From Oscillibacter sp. 1-3 (GTDB lineage: Bacteria > Bacillota > Clostridia > Oscillospirales > Oscillospiraceae), in assembly GCF_000403435.2 (NCBI RefSeq), contig NZ_KE159707.1:483607-547606 (forward strand): a stretch of DNA of 64,000 bases. The letters are read 5' to 3'. Of the stretch, positions 52,613-61,032 are shown one piece after another. How positions within the stretch are numbered: position 1 is the stretch's first letter; every line of letters starts with the position of its first letter. The notes under the pieces are model-generated. The model was given only the letters and a program-made list of their open reading frames with translations, was not told where the DNA came from and ran no database searches. The position numbers and the translations under genes are program-made.

Positions 52613-53653
52613 ATGAGAGACGTAAAACAGCGCTGGGCCGCCGCGGCGCTTGCGGTAACGGCGCTTTTGCTGGCTCTGTGCGCCGCCGCGGTGTATCTGG
52701 TGGACCCCTTCTTTCACTATCACGCCCCGGACCCGGAGGGGGAGGTCTGGTTTGACCAGCGTGCCCAGGGAGCGGGCCTGCTGCGGAGCCAGGAGTATGA
52801 GACCATTCTCCTGGGCTCCTCTCTGGCGGCCAACTACCGTCCTTTCTGGTTCGACGTGTTCTATGAGACCTCCACAGTAAAGATCACCTTCCCCAACGGC
52901 GGCTTCCGGGAGTTCAGCCAGGCCCTGGACTACGCCACCACCCGGCAGAACGTAAAGCGGGTGATCTTCGGCCTGGACCCCAATCTCCTCTCACGCAGCC
53001 CGGCGGAGGAACCGGACCAGCTGCCGCAGTATCTCTACGATGACAATCCCTGGAACGACGGACAGTACCTTTTGAACAAGGACGCCCTTCTGCGCTCTGT
53101 CTACACCGTGCTGAAAAAGGCCCAGGGGGAGACCCAGACGCTGCAGGACGCCTTTGTATGGGACGGGAACGTGTCCTTTAACCGGGAGGAGGCCCTGGGG
53201 GGCTATGAGCGTCCGGGGACCCGGGAGGCGGCAAAGCCGGCGGACTGGTTCCGGGAGAACTGCGCGGCCAACCTGCGGGAGGTCACCGGCTGGCTGGAGC
53301 GGTATCCGGACACGGAGTTCATCTTCTATTTTTCGCCGTACAGCATTCTCTTCTGGGACAAGGCGGACCGCCTTGGGGAGACAGAGGCGGTGTTCGCCAT
53401 GATGGACGAGGCGACGGAGACCCTGCTGGGCTATGGCAACGCGGAGCTGCAATTTTTTATGGATGATCTGGAGGTCATCACAAATCTGGACAACTATGCG
53501 GACCACATCCATGTGGCGGGGCGGGTCACCTATCAGATGTCCAAGGCCATGAACACGGGGGAGTACCGCCTGACGGCGGAAAACCGCCGGGAGAGGCTGG
53601 ACGCGCTGCGGGAGTTTGTGGTAAACTATGACTATGAGCGTATTTTTGCATAA
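52613..53653 (+). CDS. SGNH-like membrane-anchored partner of the MBOAT acyltransferase
   Basis: 346 residues from MRDVKQRWAAAALAVTALLLALC (AGGAGGG upstream): one N-terminal TM, extracellular domain. Block I-like ILLGSSLAANY (Ser at 69-70) and a C-terminal YADHIHVAG with Asp and His match the layout of AlgJ/AlgX/DltD-type SGNH enzymes. It probably completes acyl transfer to the polymer outside the cell. 120 bp before lepA. Confidence 0.85.
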   Translation: MRDVKQRWAAAALAVTALLLALCAAAVYLVDPFFHYHAPDPEGEVWFDQRAQGAGLLRSQEYETILLGSSLAANYRPFWFDVFYETSTVKITFPNGGFREFSQALDYATTRQNVKRVIFGLDPNLLSRSPAEEPDQLPQYLYDDNPWNDGQYLLNKDALLRSVYTVLKKAQGETQTLQDAFVWDGNVSFNREEALGGYERPGTREAAKPADWFRENCAANLREVTGWLERYPDTEFIFYFSPYSILFWDKADRLGETEAVFAMMDEATETLLGYGNAELQFFMDDLEVITNLDNYADHIHVAGRVTYQMSKAMNTGEYRLTAENRRERLDALREFVVNYDYERIFA

Positions 53654-53773
53654 TACAATGCGGAGTTCGCGCCTCAGGCGCGGGACGGGGGGAGACCGCC
53701 CCCCGCGGGGCGGATTCCGAAGGAATACAATTTCCCCGATACCCACCGGGTATCAAAAAGGAGGCCCTTTTAT

Positions 53774-55579
53774 ATGGCAAAACAGTCAAATATCCGAAAT
53801 TTCAGCATCATCGCCCATATTGACCATGGCAAATCCACCCTGGCGGACCGCCTGCTGGAAAAATGCGACGCAGTCTCCCAGCGGGAGATGGAATCCCAGC
53901 TCCTGGACAACATGGACCTGGAGAAGGAGCGCGGCATCACCATCAAGGCCCGGGCCGTCCGGCTGAACTACACCGCCGCCGACGGGGAGATCTACGAGCT
54001 GAACCTCATCGACACCCCGGGTCACGTGGACTTCAATTACGAGGTCTCCCGGTCCCTGGCCGCCTGCGAGGGGGCCGTGCTGGTGGTGGACTCCACTCAG
54101 GGCGTGGAGGCCCAGACCCTAGCCAATACCTACCTCGCCATGGAGCACGACCTGGAAATCCTCCCCGTGTTCAACAAGATCGACCTCCCCGCCGCCGACC
54201 CCGCCAAGGCCAAGCAGGAGGTGGAGGACATCATCGGCCTCCCGGCCCTGGACGCGCCGGAGATCTCCGCCAAGATGGGCGTCAACATCGACGCCGTGCT
54301 GGAGGACATCGTGAAAAACGTCCCGCCCCCCTCCGGGGACGCGGACGCCCCCCTGAAAGCCCTGATCTTCGACAGCCAGTACGACAGCTACCGGGGCGTC
54401 ATCGTCTATATGCGCCTCATGGAGGGCCGTCTGCGCACCGGCCAGCAGGTGAGGATGATGGCCTCCGGCGCCAGCTACCAGGTGGTGGAGTGCGGACACC
54501 TGCTGCCCCTGGGCCTGGAGCCCTGCGGCTGCCTGGAGGCCGGGGAGGTGGGCTACTTCACCGCCTCCATCAAAAACGTGAAGGACACCCGGGTGGGCGA
54601 CACGGTGACGGACGCCGCCGCCCCCGCGGCGGAGGCCCTGCCGGGCTACCGCCCCGTCCAGCCCATGGTCTACTGCGGCATTTACACAGAGGACGGCTCC
54701 AAGTACCCCGACCTCCGGGACGCCCTGGAGAAGCTCCAGCTCAACGACGCCTCCCTCAGCTTTGAGCCGGAGTCCTCCGTGGCCCTGGGCTTCGGCTTCC
54801 GGTGCGGCTTTTTGGGGATGCTCCATATGGAGGTCATTCAGGAGCGGCTGGAGCGGGAGTTCGACCTGGACCTGGTGACCACGCTCCCCTCCGTCATCTA
54901 CAACGTCTACAAGTCCGACGGCTCCATGGTGGCCGTGGACAACCCCCACAACTACCCGGACCCCTCCGCCATTGAGCACGCGGAGGAGCCCTATGTCAAG
55001 GTCTCCATCATCTCCCCCAACGAGTACGTGGGCAATATCATGCCCCTCTGCCAGGAGCGGCGGGGAGAGTTCAAGGACATGCAGTACCTGGACACCAACC
55101 TGGTGGAGCTCCACTACCAGATGCCCTTAAACGAGATCATCTACGACTTCTTCGACACTCTCAAGGCCAACACCCGGGGCTACGCCTCGCTGGACTACGA
55201 GCTCTCCGGCTACCGTCCCAGCGAGCTTGTGAAGGTGGACCTGCTCTTAAACGGCGACCAGGTGGACGCCCTCAGCTTCATCGCCCACAAGGACAAGGCC
55301 TATCCCCGGGCCCGGAAGCTGTGCGAGAAATTAAAGGAGAACATCCCCCGCCAGCTCTTCGAGGTGCCGGTGCAGGCGGCCATCGGCGGACGGGTCATCG
55401 CCCGGGAGACGGTGAAGGCCATGCGGAAAGACGTGCTGGCCAAGTGCTACGGCGGCGACATCACCCGAAAGAAGAAACTGCTGGAGAAGCAGAAGGAGGG
55501 CAAAAAGAAAATGCGGAGTTTGGGGTCTGTACAGATTCCGACGGAGGCATTTCTGGCTGTTCTCAAGCTGGACGAATAG
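53774..55579 (+). CDS. lepA: Elongation factor 4 (LepA)
   Basis: 601 residues, full length. G1 [16 protein letters not shown]2 [10 protein letters not shown]3 DTPGHVDF, G4 NKID; then domains II-V and the LepA-specific C-terminal domain ([37 protein letters not shown]). Back-translocates stalled ribosomes. AAAGGAGG upstream. Confidence 0.97.
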   Translation: MAKQSNIRNFSIIAHIDHGKSTLADRLLEKCDAVSQREMESQLLDNMDLEKERGITIKARAVRLNYTAADGEIYELNLIDTPGHVDFNYEVSRSLAACEGAVLVVDSTQGVEAQTLANTYLAMEHDLEILPVFNKIDLPAADPAKAKQEVEDIIGLPALDAPEISAKMGVNIDAVLEDIVKNVPPPSGDADAPLKALIFDSQYDSYRGVIVYMRLMEGRLRTGQQVRMMASGASYQVVECGHLLPLGLEPCGCLEAGEVGYFTASIKNVKDTRVGDTVTDAAAPAAEALPGYRPVQPMVYCGIYTEDGSKYPDLRDALEKLQLNDASLSFEPESSVALGFGFRCGFLGMLHMEVIQERLEREFDLDLVTTLPSVIYNVYKSDGSMVAVDNPHNYPDPSAIEHAEEPYVKVSIISPNEYVGNIMPLCQERRGEFKDMQYLDTNLVELHYQMPLNEIIYDFFDTLKANTRGYASLDYELSGYRPSELVKVDLLLNGDQVDALSFIAHKDKAYPRARKLCEKLKENIPRQLFEVPVQAAIGGRVIARETVKAMRKDVLAKCYGGDITRKKKLLEKQKEGKKKMRSLGSVQIPTEAFLAVLKLDE

Positions 55580-55595
55580 ACTGCCCCTGAATAAG

Positions 55596-55634
55596 GGACG
55601 GCGGGCTGATCATCAGCCTGCCGTCCGCTTTTTG
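55596..55634 (+). terminator. Terminator of lepA
   Basis: A 14-bp stem (GGACGGCGGGCTGA / TCAGCCTGCCGTCC, one G-T) with loop TCA followed by GCTTTTTG. Confidence 0.88.
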
Positions 55635-55642
55635 CTTTCCTG

Positions 55643-55924
55643 TCAGCGCACCGTTACCGGGTCTTCCAAAACGCGCGGCTCCACATAAACAATTCTGGCT
55701 TCCTGAAAATTCTCCCAATCCAGCTTTTGCCCGCAGCGGCTGCAAAAGGCTATGTACTCCCGCTCCATCGTCTTCTCACACCTGGGGCAAACCGGATAGG
55801 CCGGCGCCCCGTGACAGCGGGAAAAGGAGCGGATTTCCGCCACCGCCATGGGGCGGCGGTAAAGCAGCTGCTCCCAGAGCAGCGGACGCCCGATACGCCG
55901 CAAAAACTGCCGTGCCCGCTTCAT
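55643..55924 (-). CDS. Small zinc-ribbon protein
   Basis: 93 residues from MKRARQFLRRIGRPLLW. A basic N-terminal half is followed by two zinc-ribbon knuckles, CPRCEKTM and CSRCGQKLDW, and a beta-rich tail. Its ATG overlaps the XRE stop as ATGA. The longer frame upstream lies inside the XRE gene. Likely a nucleic-acid or protein adaptor paired with the regulator. Confidence 0.75.
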   Translation of the reverse strand: MKRARQFLRRIGRPLLWEQLLYRRPMAVAEIRSFSRCHGAPAYPVCPRCEKTMEREYIAFCSRCGQKLDWENFQEARIVYVEPRVLEDPVTVR

Positions 55925-56136
55925 TTCACGTCCTCCTGATCCTCCTGCACAGTCAGCAGATCTTTCATGGGAACCTGGAGCGCCTCGCTGATTTTGAGCA
56001 GCAGAGAGGATGAAACGTTGATATTTTTGGAACACAGATTCCTCAAGTGGCGGTCACTGATGTCCAGCTTCTCCGCCAGTGGCTCCTGCTTGAGATCCTT
56101 TTCCTTGATAACCCTGCTGAATTTTTCATGATCCAA
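55921..56136 (-). CDS. Small XRE-type HTH protein
   Basis: 71 residues: IKEKDLKQEPLAEKLDISDRHLRNLCSKNINVSSSLLLKISEALQVPMKDLL, a compact XRE domain, with an acidic tail EDQEDVK. Translationally coupled to the zinc-ribbon gene. Targets unknown. Confidence 0.85.
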   Translation of the reverse strand: MDHEKFSRVIKEKDLKQEPLAEKLDISDRHLRNLCSKNINVSSSLLLKISEALQVPMKDLLTVQEDQEDVK

Positions 56137-56242
56137 AAATATGGGTATACATGTTACCTCCTTGTATTTATCATAGGAGGCGAGGGGCCTGATTACCAGG
56201 AAATCAAGTTCCGGCTGCGGCGGATTTTGGAGAAATTTGTCG

Positions 56243-56273
56243 AAAAAAAGCGAGCCTGCGGTGACAGGCTCGC
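56243..56273 (-). terminator. Terminator of the ECF sigma operon
   Basis: On the minus strand GCGAGCCTG / CAGGCTCGC (9 bp, 6-nt loop) followed by seven T. It lies 130 bp past the exported-protein stop. Confidence 0.85.
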
Positions 56274-56403
56274 GGGAAGTGCGGCATATGGATGGTTAGG
56301 GAGTCAGCGTACTCCGGCGGTATCCGCCCTTGACACGAGACCTGTTTTATGATGCGGATACGGCAGAAGACGGATGAGAAGCAGCAAGGGGAAATCAGAG
56401 GAC

Positions 56404-56841
56404 TCAGGACGGCGCGGTACAGGTGGTGGTAAGGTACTCTCTGGAGTCGGAACCGCCGTCCCGCTCGGCGTACATGGTCAGCTTTGCGTAATACTTGCCA
56501 CCGGGTTCGCCGTAGTAAGTGTAGTGACCAAGGTGAACCGCGTCATCTTCACGCAGGAGGCCGTTGGCCACGGTCCCTGTAATAGTGGCAACACGGGTGC
56601 CGCTCGATTTATATATGATGAGCTCGGAAACACCGACATAGTCTGAGTAAGTAGTCGCGGTGACCGTAAAGTCGATCCGTACAGATCCCTTACTCGTCCC
56701 TGGGTATATGCCGGCGCCATAACCGTTTAAGTAAAGGCTGGCGCGAGGAGACAGCTCGATTGCGGACGCCGATTGACAAAGAGAGGCGATCAAAAAAACA
56801 AGGGTCACAAACATAAGCGTTAATTTTTTTGCTCGACACAT
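56404..56841 (-). CDS. Exported protein of the ECF sigma operon
   Basis: 145 residues from the ATG at 56841 (GGAGAG 8 nt upstream); a GTG at 56850 overlaps the upstream stop but has a poorer ribosome site. Signal peptide MCRAKKLTLMFVTLVFLIASLCQSASA, then a beta-rich domain (IELSPRASLYLNGYGAGIYPG, VRIDFTVTATTYSDYVGVSELIIYKSSGT). Two late Cys are absent except one near the C-terminus (TTTCTAPS). No family recognised; probably the regulated output of the operon. Confidence 0.8.
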   Translation of the reverse strand: MCRAKKLTLMFVTLVFLIASLCQSASAIELSPRASLYLNGYGAGIYPGTSKGSVRIDFTVTATTYSDYVGVSELIIYKSSGTRVATITGTVANGLLREDDAVHLGHYTYYGEPGGKYYAKLTMYAERDGGSDSREYLTTTCTAPS

Positions 56842-56846
56842 AGAAA

Positions 56847-57710
56847 TCACTCTCCAATAGAATCGATAATCTGTTTCAGTGTTTCCAACGAGAGATCACC
56901 GCTGATGACCATGATCGTCTGATCGCTTGAGTATACAGCACAACTTGAGGAAAGATTTGACATGATGTAAAACAGCCTTCCATTGCTGGAGTACTCTTCA
57001 ACCTCTGCGGCATCCTTTTCCAAAGTATAGCTGGGAATACGGTCATTTTGATAATACTGCTGGACTTCAATGAAAAAAGATTGATCGCCGCAGGTAAATC
57101 CGCACAGAATTACCGAAGCCTCTGTGTCTTTACTTACGCTAATGTCTCTTGCCAGCATTGACCCCTCCGGATACCAGATCGGAGCCGGAATCATGACGCC
57201 GCATTCATCAAAAGTTCCCTGAACCGCCTGCCGCAGCGCTTCTGACGCCGGGTCCGCTGCACCCATTTCAAACCGAAAGGTTTCCGCGGTCCACTGCGCC
57301 AGTGCGCCGAAAATGTCAAAGCCTATCGCCTGCGCCGTAACCATGCAGGAGACGGTCAAAGCCGCAACGGTCGCGGACAGGGGCAGCAGCCGCTTCAAAG
57401 GCCGTCTGCGTCTGCGCGCGGTTCCCGCCGCACTCTTCCCGGCGGAATCTCTCATTGGATAAAGGGAACGGCCCGTGCCGTCCGGGGTATTAAAGTATGT
57501 TTGGAAGTCCTCCCAAGCCTGAGCGGCGTCGGGAAGAGAATCGGGAGCGCGCTCCCTCTCCCGCTTTTCAATCACCTCCAGAATTTGAAAGATCTGCTCA
57601 TCGTCCCCGTCTTCCGAAGAGTCAAAATCTGCGCGCAGCAGATTGAGCAGCTGCTCCGTGCTCAACTGATCCAGAAATCCGTACGTCTGCGTTCTGCCAT
57701 CTGTCGGCAT
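56847..57710 (-). CDS. Anti-sigma factor-like protein with DUF4367 domain
   Basis: 287 residues: an N-terminal cytoplasmic region rich in acidic residues (LSTEQLLNLLRADFDSSEDGDDEQIFQIL), a basic stretch ARRRRRPLKR, one TM (about 108-130) and an extracellular domain with the DUF4367 look (YPEGSMLARDISVSK...FFIEVQQYY...QTIMVISGDLSLETLKQIIDSI). Located after an ECF sigma gene, it should bind that sigma and release it on an envelope signal. Confidence 0.82.
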   Translation of the reverse strand: MPTDGRTQTYGFLDQLSTEQLLNLLRADFDSSEDGDDEQIFQILEVIEKRERERAPDSLPDAAQAWEDFQTYFNTPDGTGRSLYPMRDSAGKSAAGTARRRRRPLKRLLPLSATVAALTVSCMVTAQAIGFDIFGALAQWTAETFRFEMGAADPASEALRQAVQGTFDECGVMIPAPIWYPEGSMLARDISVSKDTEASVILCGFTCGDQSFFIEVQQYYQNDRIPSYTLEKDAAEVEEYSSNGRLFYIMSNLSSSCAVYSSDQTIMVISGDLSLETLKQIIDSIGE

Positions 57711-57794
57711 CCCCGCACCTCCTTATAAAGTAATGGCCGCAGGTTGGAAAACCTGACATAAAAATCTGAAAATTTCCAAAAAAATTTTTTTCTA

Positions 57795-57955
57795 GGCCTT
57801 GTTTGATAAATGGCAAAATGTGCAGCGGCGAGAGATTTTTTTGCCGCTCAAGGCGATTTGATGCCGCCATACTCTGTGTATTGCAAGGAAAATCAACGCA
57901 AAGCGGCGGAAAAAGATCCGTCGTTTGGGCGTTTTGACTTTTTTCAAACAAGGCC
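57795..57955. repeat. 161-bp hairpin element (MITE-like) between sigma and anti-sigma genes
   Basis: Perfect 12-bp terminal inverted repeats GGCCTTGTTTGA / TCAAACAAGGCC; the two halves are imperfect inverted repeats throughout. No coding capacity. Related pieces at 48900-48974 and 47629-47737. Confidence 0.75.
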
Positions 57956-58017
57956 CAACGCTGAAAACGAAAACCGGCGTCCCAAGGGACAACCCGGCCG
58001 AACAAAAGCATTTATTT

Positions 58018-58527
58018 TCAATGTTCCGGAAGCACGTCCTGCAGTTTCTTCCTGATCCGTTCCAGACGCTTCTGACTGGCCCAAACGGAGATGCCCAGCT
58101 CCTTGGAAATTCTTAAGTGGCCGTACCCGTTGAGAACATACCGCCGGAATATGTGCCACTCGTCCTCGGTAAGCGTCTCCCGGGCCGCTTCCATAATGCC
58201 GGAAATGCTGACGGGGTAGGGGTTGGACGGCGCCGGGACCTCGGGGAGGAAATCATAGTTCAGCGAGAGGAAGATTTTGAGATAGCGGCTTCGCGCCCGT
58301 TTGTACTCGCGGATTTTGAATTTCAGCACGCTGATCAGATATGCTCTTGGATTTTCGTGGTGCCGGAGCTTTTCTTTTTGCTGAAGGACTGTGTAGAAAG
58401 CGTCCTGAACAACCTCCTCCGCCTCGTACGTGTCATTGAGCTGTGCCCTGGCGTAAATCACCAGGCCGTTGAAGTTGTTCTGGTACAGGGATTCAAAAAA
58501 CACATCCTGCTCTGGCGGCAAGACCAA
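58018..58527 (-). CDS. ECF-type RNA polymerase sigma factor
   Basis: 169 residues. Region 2: LYQNNFNGLVIYARAQLNDTYEAEEVVQDAFYTVLQQKEKLRHHENPRAYLISVLKFKI; region 4: LTEDEWHIFRRYVLNGYGHLRISKELGISVWASQKRLERIRKKL. No region 3. Its own promoter lies 110 bp upstream; the anti-sigma gene follows after the inserted hairpin element. Confidence 0.9.
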   Translation of the reverse strand: MVLPPEQDVFFESLYQNNFNGLVIYARAQLNDTYEAEEVVQDAFYTVLQQKEKLRHHENPRAYLISVLKFKIREYKRARSRYLKIFLSLNYDFLPEVPAPSNPYPVSISGIMEAARETLTEDEWHIFRRYVLNGYGHLRISKELGISVWASQKRLERIRKKLQDVLPEH

Positions 58528-58637
58528 TCCCTCCTCTTATGGCGTTATCTATTTCTGGAAAAACAAGGAACACCCGGACCGCGCGCCGCACTGACCAGGG
58601 CGTTTGCGCGGGGCGCAAAGCAGTCCAAAAGTGAACT

Positions 58638-58667
58638 AACTATACCATAGTTTTGGCAAAACTGCAA
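58638..58667 (-). promoter_or_regulatory. Promoter of the ECF sigma gene, with two small palindromes
   Basis: On the minus strand TTGCAG (58667-58662), 17 nt, TATAGT (58644-58639) with TGG before it (extended -10). Palindromes AACTAT-ACC-ATAGTT (58638-58652) and GTTTTG-G-CAAAAC (58650-58662) cover the -10 and the spacer. Confidence 0.65.
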
Positions 58668-58932
58668 TCATTTTGTTAAAAATGTCCGTCGTTTTTCATC
58701 AATACAAGGGGGAATGAGCCGGTTTGCCGCCCATGCCGGTTTTTTTTGCCGGTTTTTTGGAAAAGTACGCCGAAGCGCTCTTCCCGCCACAGGCGGCGCC
58801 TGGCTCCAAACCTCCGCCTGTCGGAATTTCCAGACATCTCCATCGCTTCCGGCGGCATAAGCCGTAAAAAACAGCGGATACTAGCTTTTGCCAGAGTGAC
58901 ATAGCAACAACACTTTTCAAAGGAGTTTTGAT
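58668..58932. other. Intergenic region upstream of spoVT
   Basis: No gene. T-rich and GGTTTTTT runs near 58735-58760; ribosome site AAAGGAG just before spoVT. Confidence 0.5.
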
Positions 58933-59472
58933 ATGAAAGCAACTGGAATCGTGCGGCGGATTGATGACCTGGGAAGGGTCGTTATCCCCAAGGAAATCCG
59001 CCGCACCATGCGTATTCGTGAGGGAGACCCCCTGGAGATTTACACCAGCCGGGACGGGGAGGTCATTTTCAAGAAGTACTCCCTCCTGGGAGGCGTGGAG
59101 GACTTTGCCGGGCAGCTGTGCGAAACCATGAGCCGCTCCACCGGCTCCATCTGCGCCGTCACCGACCGGGACACGGTCATCGCCGTGGCCGGCGGCGGCA
59201 AGCGGGAGCTGATGGGCAAGCGCATCACCTCGGAGCTGGAGCAGATTATGGAGAGCCGCCAGATCTACCAGTACAACGGCGAGGGCCAGGCCATGCCTGT
59301 GTCCGACAGCAGCGACCGCCTTGTAGCCAACGTGGCGGCCCCCATCCTCTCCGAGGGCGACCTGCTGGGCCTTGTGCTGTTCATCGGCAATACCCCCGCC
59401 GTCCCCGGCGACGCGGAATACAAGCTGGCGCAGACCATCGCCGCCTTTTTGGGCAGGCATATGGAGGCCTGA
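58933..59472 (+). CDS. spoVT: Stage V sporulation protein T (SpoVT)
   Basis: 179 residues. N-terminal AbrB swapped-hairpin DNA-binding domain MKATGIVRRIDDLGRVVIPKEIRRTMRIREGDPLEI and a C-terminal GAF-like domain (about 55-178). Forespore regulator that adjusts the sigma-G regulon in Bacillus. Its presence implies an endospore former. Followed by its own terminator. Confidence 0.95.
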   Translation: MKATGIVRRIDDLGRVVIPKEIRRTMRIREGDPLEIYTSRDGEVIFKKYSLLGGVEDFAGQLCETMSRSTGSICAVTDRDTVIAVAGGGKRELMGKRITSELEQIMESRQIYQYNGEGQAMPVSDSSDRLVANVAAPILSEGDLLGLVLFIGNTPAVPGDAEYKLAQTIAAFLGRHMEA

Positions 59473-59482
59473 TCGCCGGATG

Positions 59483-59515
59483 AACGGACGCCTGTGACGG
59501 GGCGTCCGTTTTTTT
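59483..59515 (+). terminator. Terminator of spoVT
   Basis: AACGGACGCC / GGCGTCCGTT with an 8-nt loop, followed by TTTTT. Confidence 0.88.
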
Positions 59516-59577
59516 CGGAATATATCCCCATCCACGTCCTATATCCTTGTACCAAGGATTTTTTTGGAGGTGGGCGT

Positions 59578-60948
59578 ATGGTGATGGAGTGGCTGCGGGC
59601 CGCCGACGATCTTCTCTGGGGGCCGGGCACCCTGGCGCTGCTGGTGGGGACGGGGGCGTTTTTGACGCTTCGCACCCGTTTTCTCCCCTGGCGGAACCTG
59701 GGCTACGCCCTGAGAGCCGCCCTGGGCCGGGAGGCCCGGGTGAGAGGCCGGGACGGCGACGTGACCCCCTTCGCCTCTCTCATGACCGCCCTGGCCGCTA
59801 CCATCGGCACCGGAAACATCGTGGGCGTGGCCACGGCCCTGGTGGCGGGAGGCCCCGGGGCGCTGGTGTGGATGGAGCTGGCGGCCCTGCCGGGCCTTTC
59901 CACCAAGCTGGCGGAGTGCCTGCTGGCGGTGAAATTCCGCCGCCGGAACCGCCGGGGGGAGATGTCCGGCGGGCCCATGTACGTCATGCGGGACGGCCTG
60001 GGGCGCCCGGGGGCCGTCATGGGGGCGGCGTATGCCCTCTTCGCCGTGTGCTCCTCCTTCGGCATCGGCGGCATGGCCCAGGCAAACTCCATCGCCGGGG
60101 CGCTGGAGGCCTCCTTCGGCGTGCCGGTGCGGATCACCGGCCTGGTGACGGCGGGGCTGGCCCTGGCCGTCATTCTGGGGGGCGTGAAGAGCGTGGCCCG
60201 GGCCTCCGCCGCCGTGGTGCCGGTGATGGCGGCGCTGTACCTGGGGGCGGCTCTGGCGGTGCTGTGGGGCTGCCGGGAAAATCTGCCCGCCGGTATCGTC
60301 CAGATCCTCCGCTGCGCCGTCTCTCCCCGGGCGGCGGCGGGAGGCGCGGCGGGAACCCTGATGAACACCGTCCGCTGGGGCGTGGCCCGGGGGGTGTTCT
60401 CCAACGAGGCGGGCATGGGCTCCGCCGGCATCTCCGCCGCCTCCGCCGCCACCACCAGCCCCGCCCGGCAGGGCTACATCGGCATGACCGGCGCCTTTTT
60501 CGACACCTGCGTGGTCTGCACCGTCACGGGCCTGGCCATCTGCTGCTCCGGGGTCCTGGGCACGGCGGACGCCGCCGGAAACGCCGTGGACGGCGCGGCG
60601 CTGACCATCCTGGCCTTCCGCTCCGTACTGGGACCGGCAGGGGGCCTGCTGGTAAGCGTCTCCATCGTCCTCTTTGCCTTTACCTCCATCCTGGGCGGGG
60701 CGTACCAGGGGGAGAAGGCCTTTGAGTACCTCTTCGGCACCCAGCGCGTCCTGCTGTACCGCCTGGCCTTTGTTCTGGCGGCGGCGTGGGGGGCGGCGGC
60801 GGAGCTGGAGGCGGTGTTCCGCTTCTCCGACATCTGCAACGCGCTGATGTGCCTGCCGAACCTGCTGTGCCTGCTGCTGCTCTCCGGTCTCACGGCCCGG
60901 GAGCTGGAGGCCTTCCAGCCCGAGGTCCGGCGGAGACGGAAAACGTAA
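59578..60948 (+). CDS. Alanine/glycine:cation symporter (AGCS family)
   Basis: 456 residues from MVMEWLRAADDLLWGPGTL, TTGGAGGTG upstream; the longer frame overlaps the spoVT terminator. About 11 TM segments. AGCS signatures: ATIGTGNIVGVATALVAGGPGALVWME, MSGGPMYVM, GVFSNEAGMGSAGISAASAATTSP and FTSILGGAYQGEKAFEYLFG. Imports Ala or Gly with Na+ or H+. Confidence 0.93.
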   Translation: MVMEWLRAADDLLWGPGTLALLVGTGAFLTLRTRFLPWRNLGYALRAALGREARVRGRDGDVTPFASLMTALAATIGTGNIVGVATALVAGGPGALVWMELAALPGLSTKLAECLLAVKFRRRNRRGEMSGGPMYVMRDGLGRPGAVMGAAYALFAVCSSFGIGGMAQANSIAGALEASFGVPVRITGLVTAGLALAVILGGVKSVARASAAVVPVMAALYLGAALAVLWGCRENLPAGIVQILRCAVSPRAAAGGAAGTLMNTVRWGVARGVFSNEAGMGSAGISAASAATTSPARQGYIGMTGAFFDTCVVCTVTGLAICCSGVLGTADAAGNAVDGAALTILAFRSVLGPAGGLLVSVSIVLFAFTSILGGAYQGEKAFEYLFGTQRVLLYRLAFVLAAAWGAAAELEAVFRFSDICNALMCLPNLLCLLLLSGLTARELEAFQPEVRRRRKT

Positions 60949-60964
60949 ACTTTCTGTAAAAATA

Positions 60965-60992
60965 TTGCATTTTAGAATTTTAATGGTATGAT
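60965..60992 (+). promoter_or_regulatory. Promoter of the CobW gene pair
   Basis: TTGCAT, 16-nt spacer, TATGAT in a short AT-rich gap after the symporter gene; no clear metal-box palindrome was recognised. Confidence 0.6.
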
Positions 60993-61032
60993 AAAGTCTG
61001 GTTCAGAAATTTTATAGAAGGACTTGATCGCT

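Noticed and set aside
58870-58905. Sigma-G promoter for spoVT (GGATA...CATAGCA)
   Set aside because: The -10 lacks the conserved TA and the spacing is 19; too weak to annotate.
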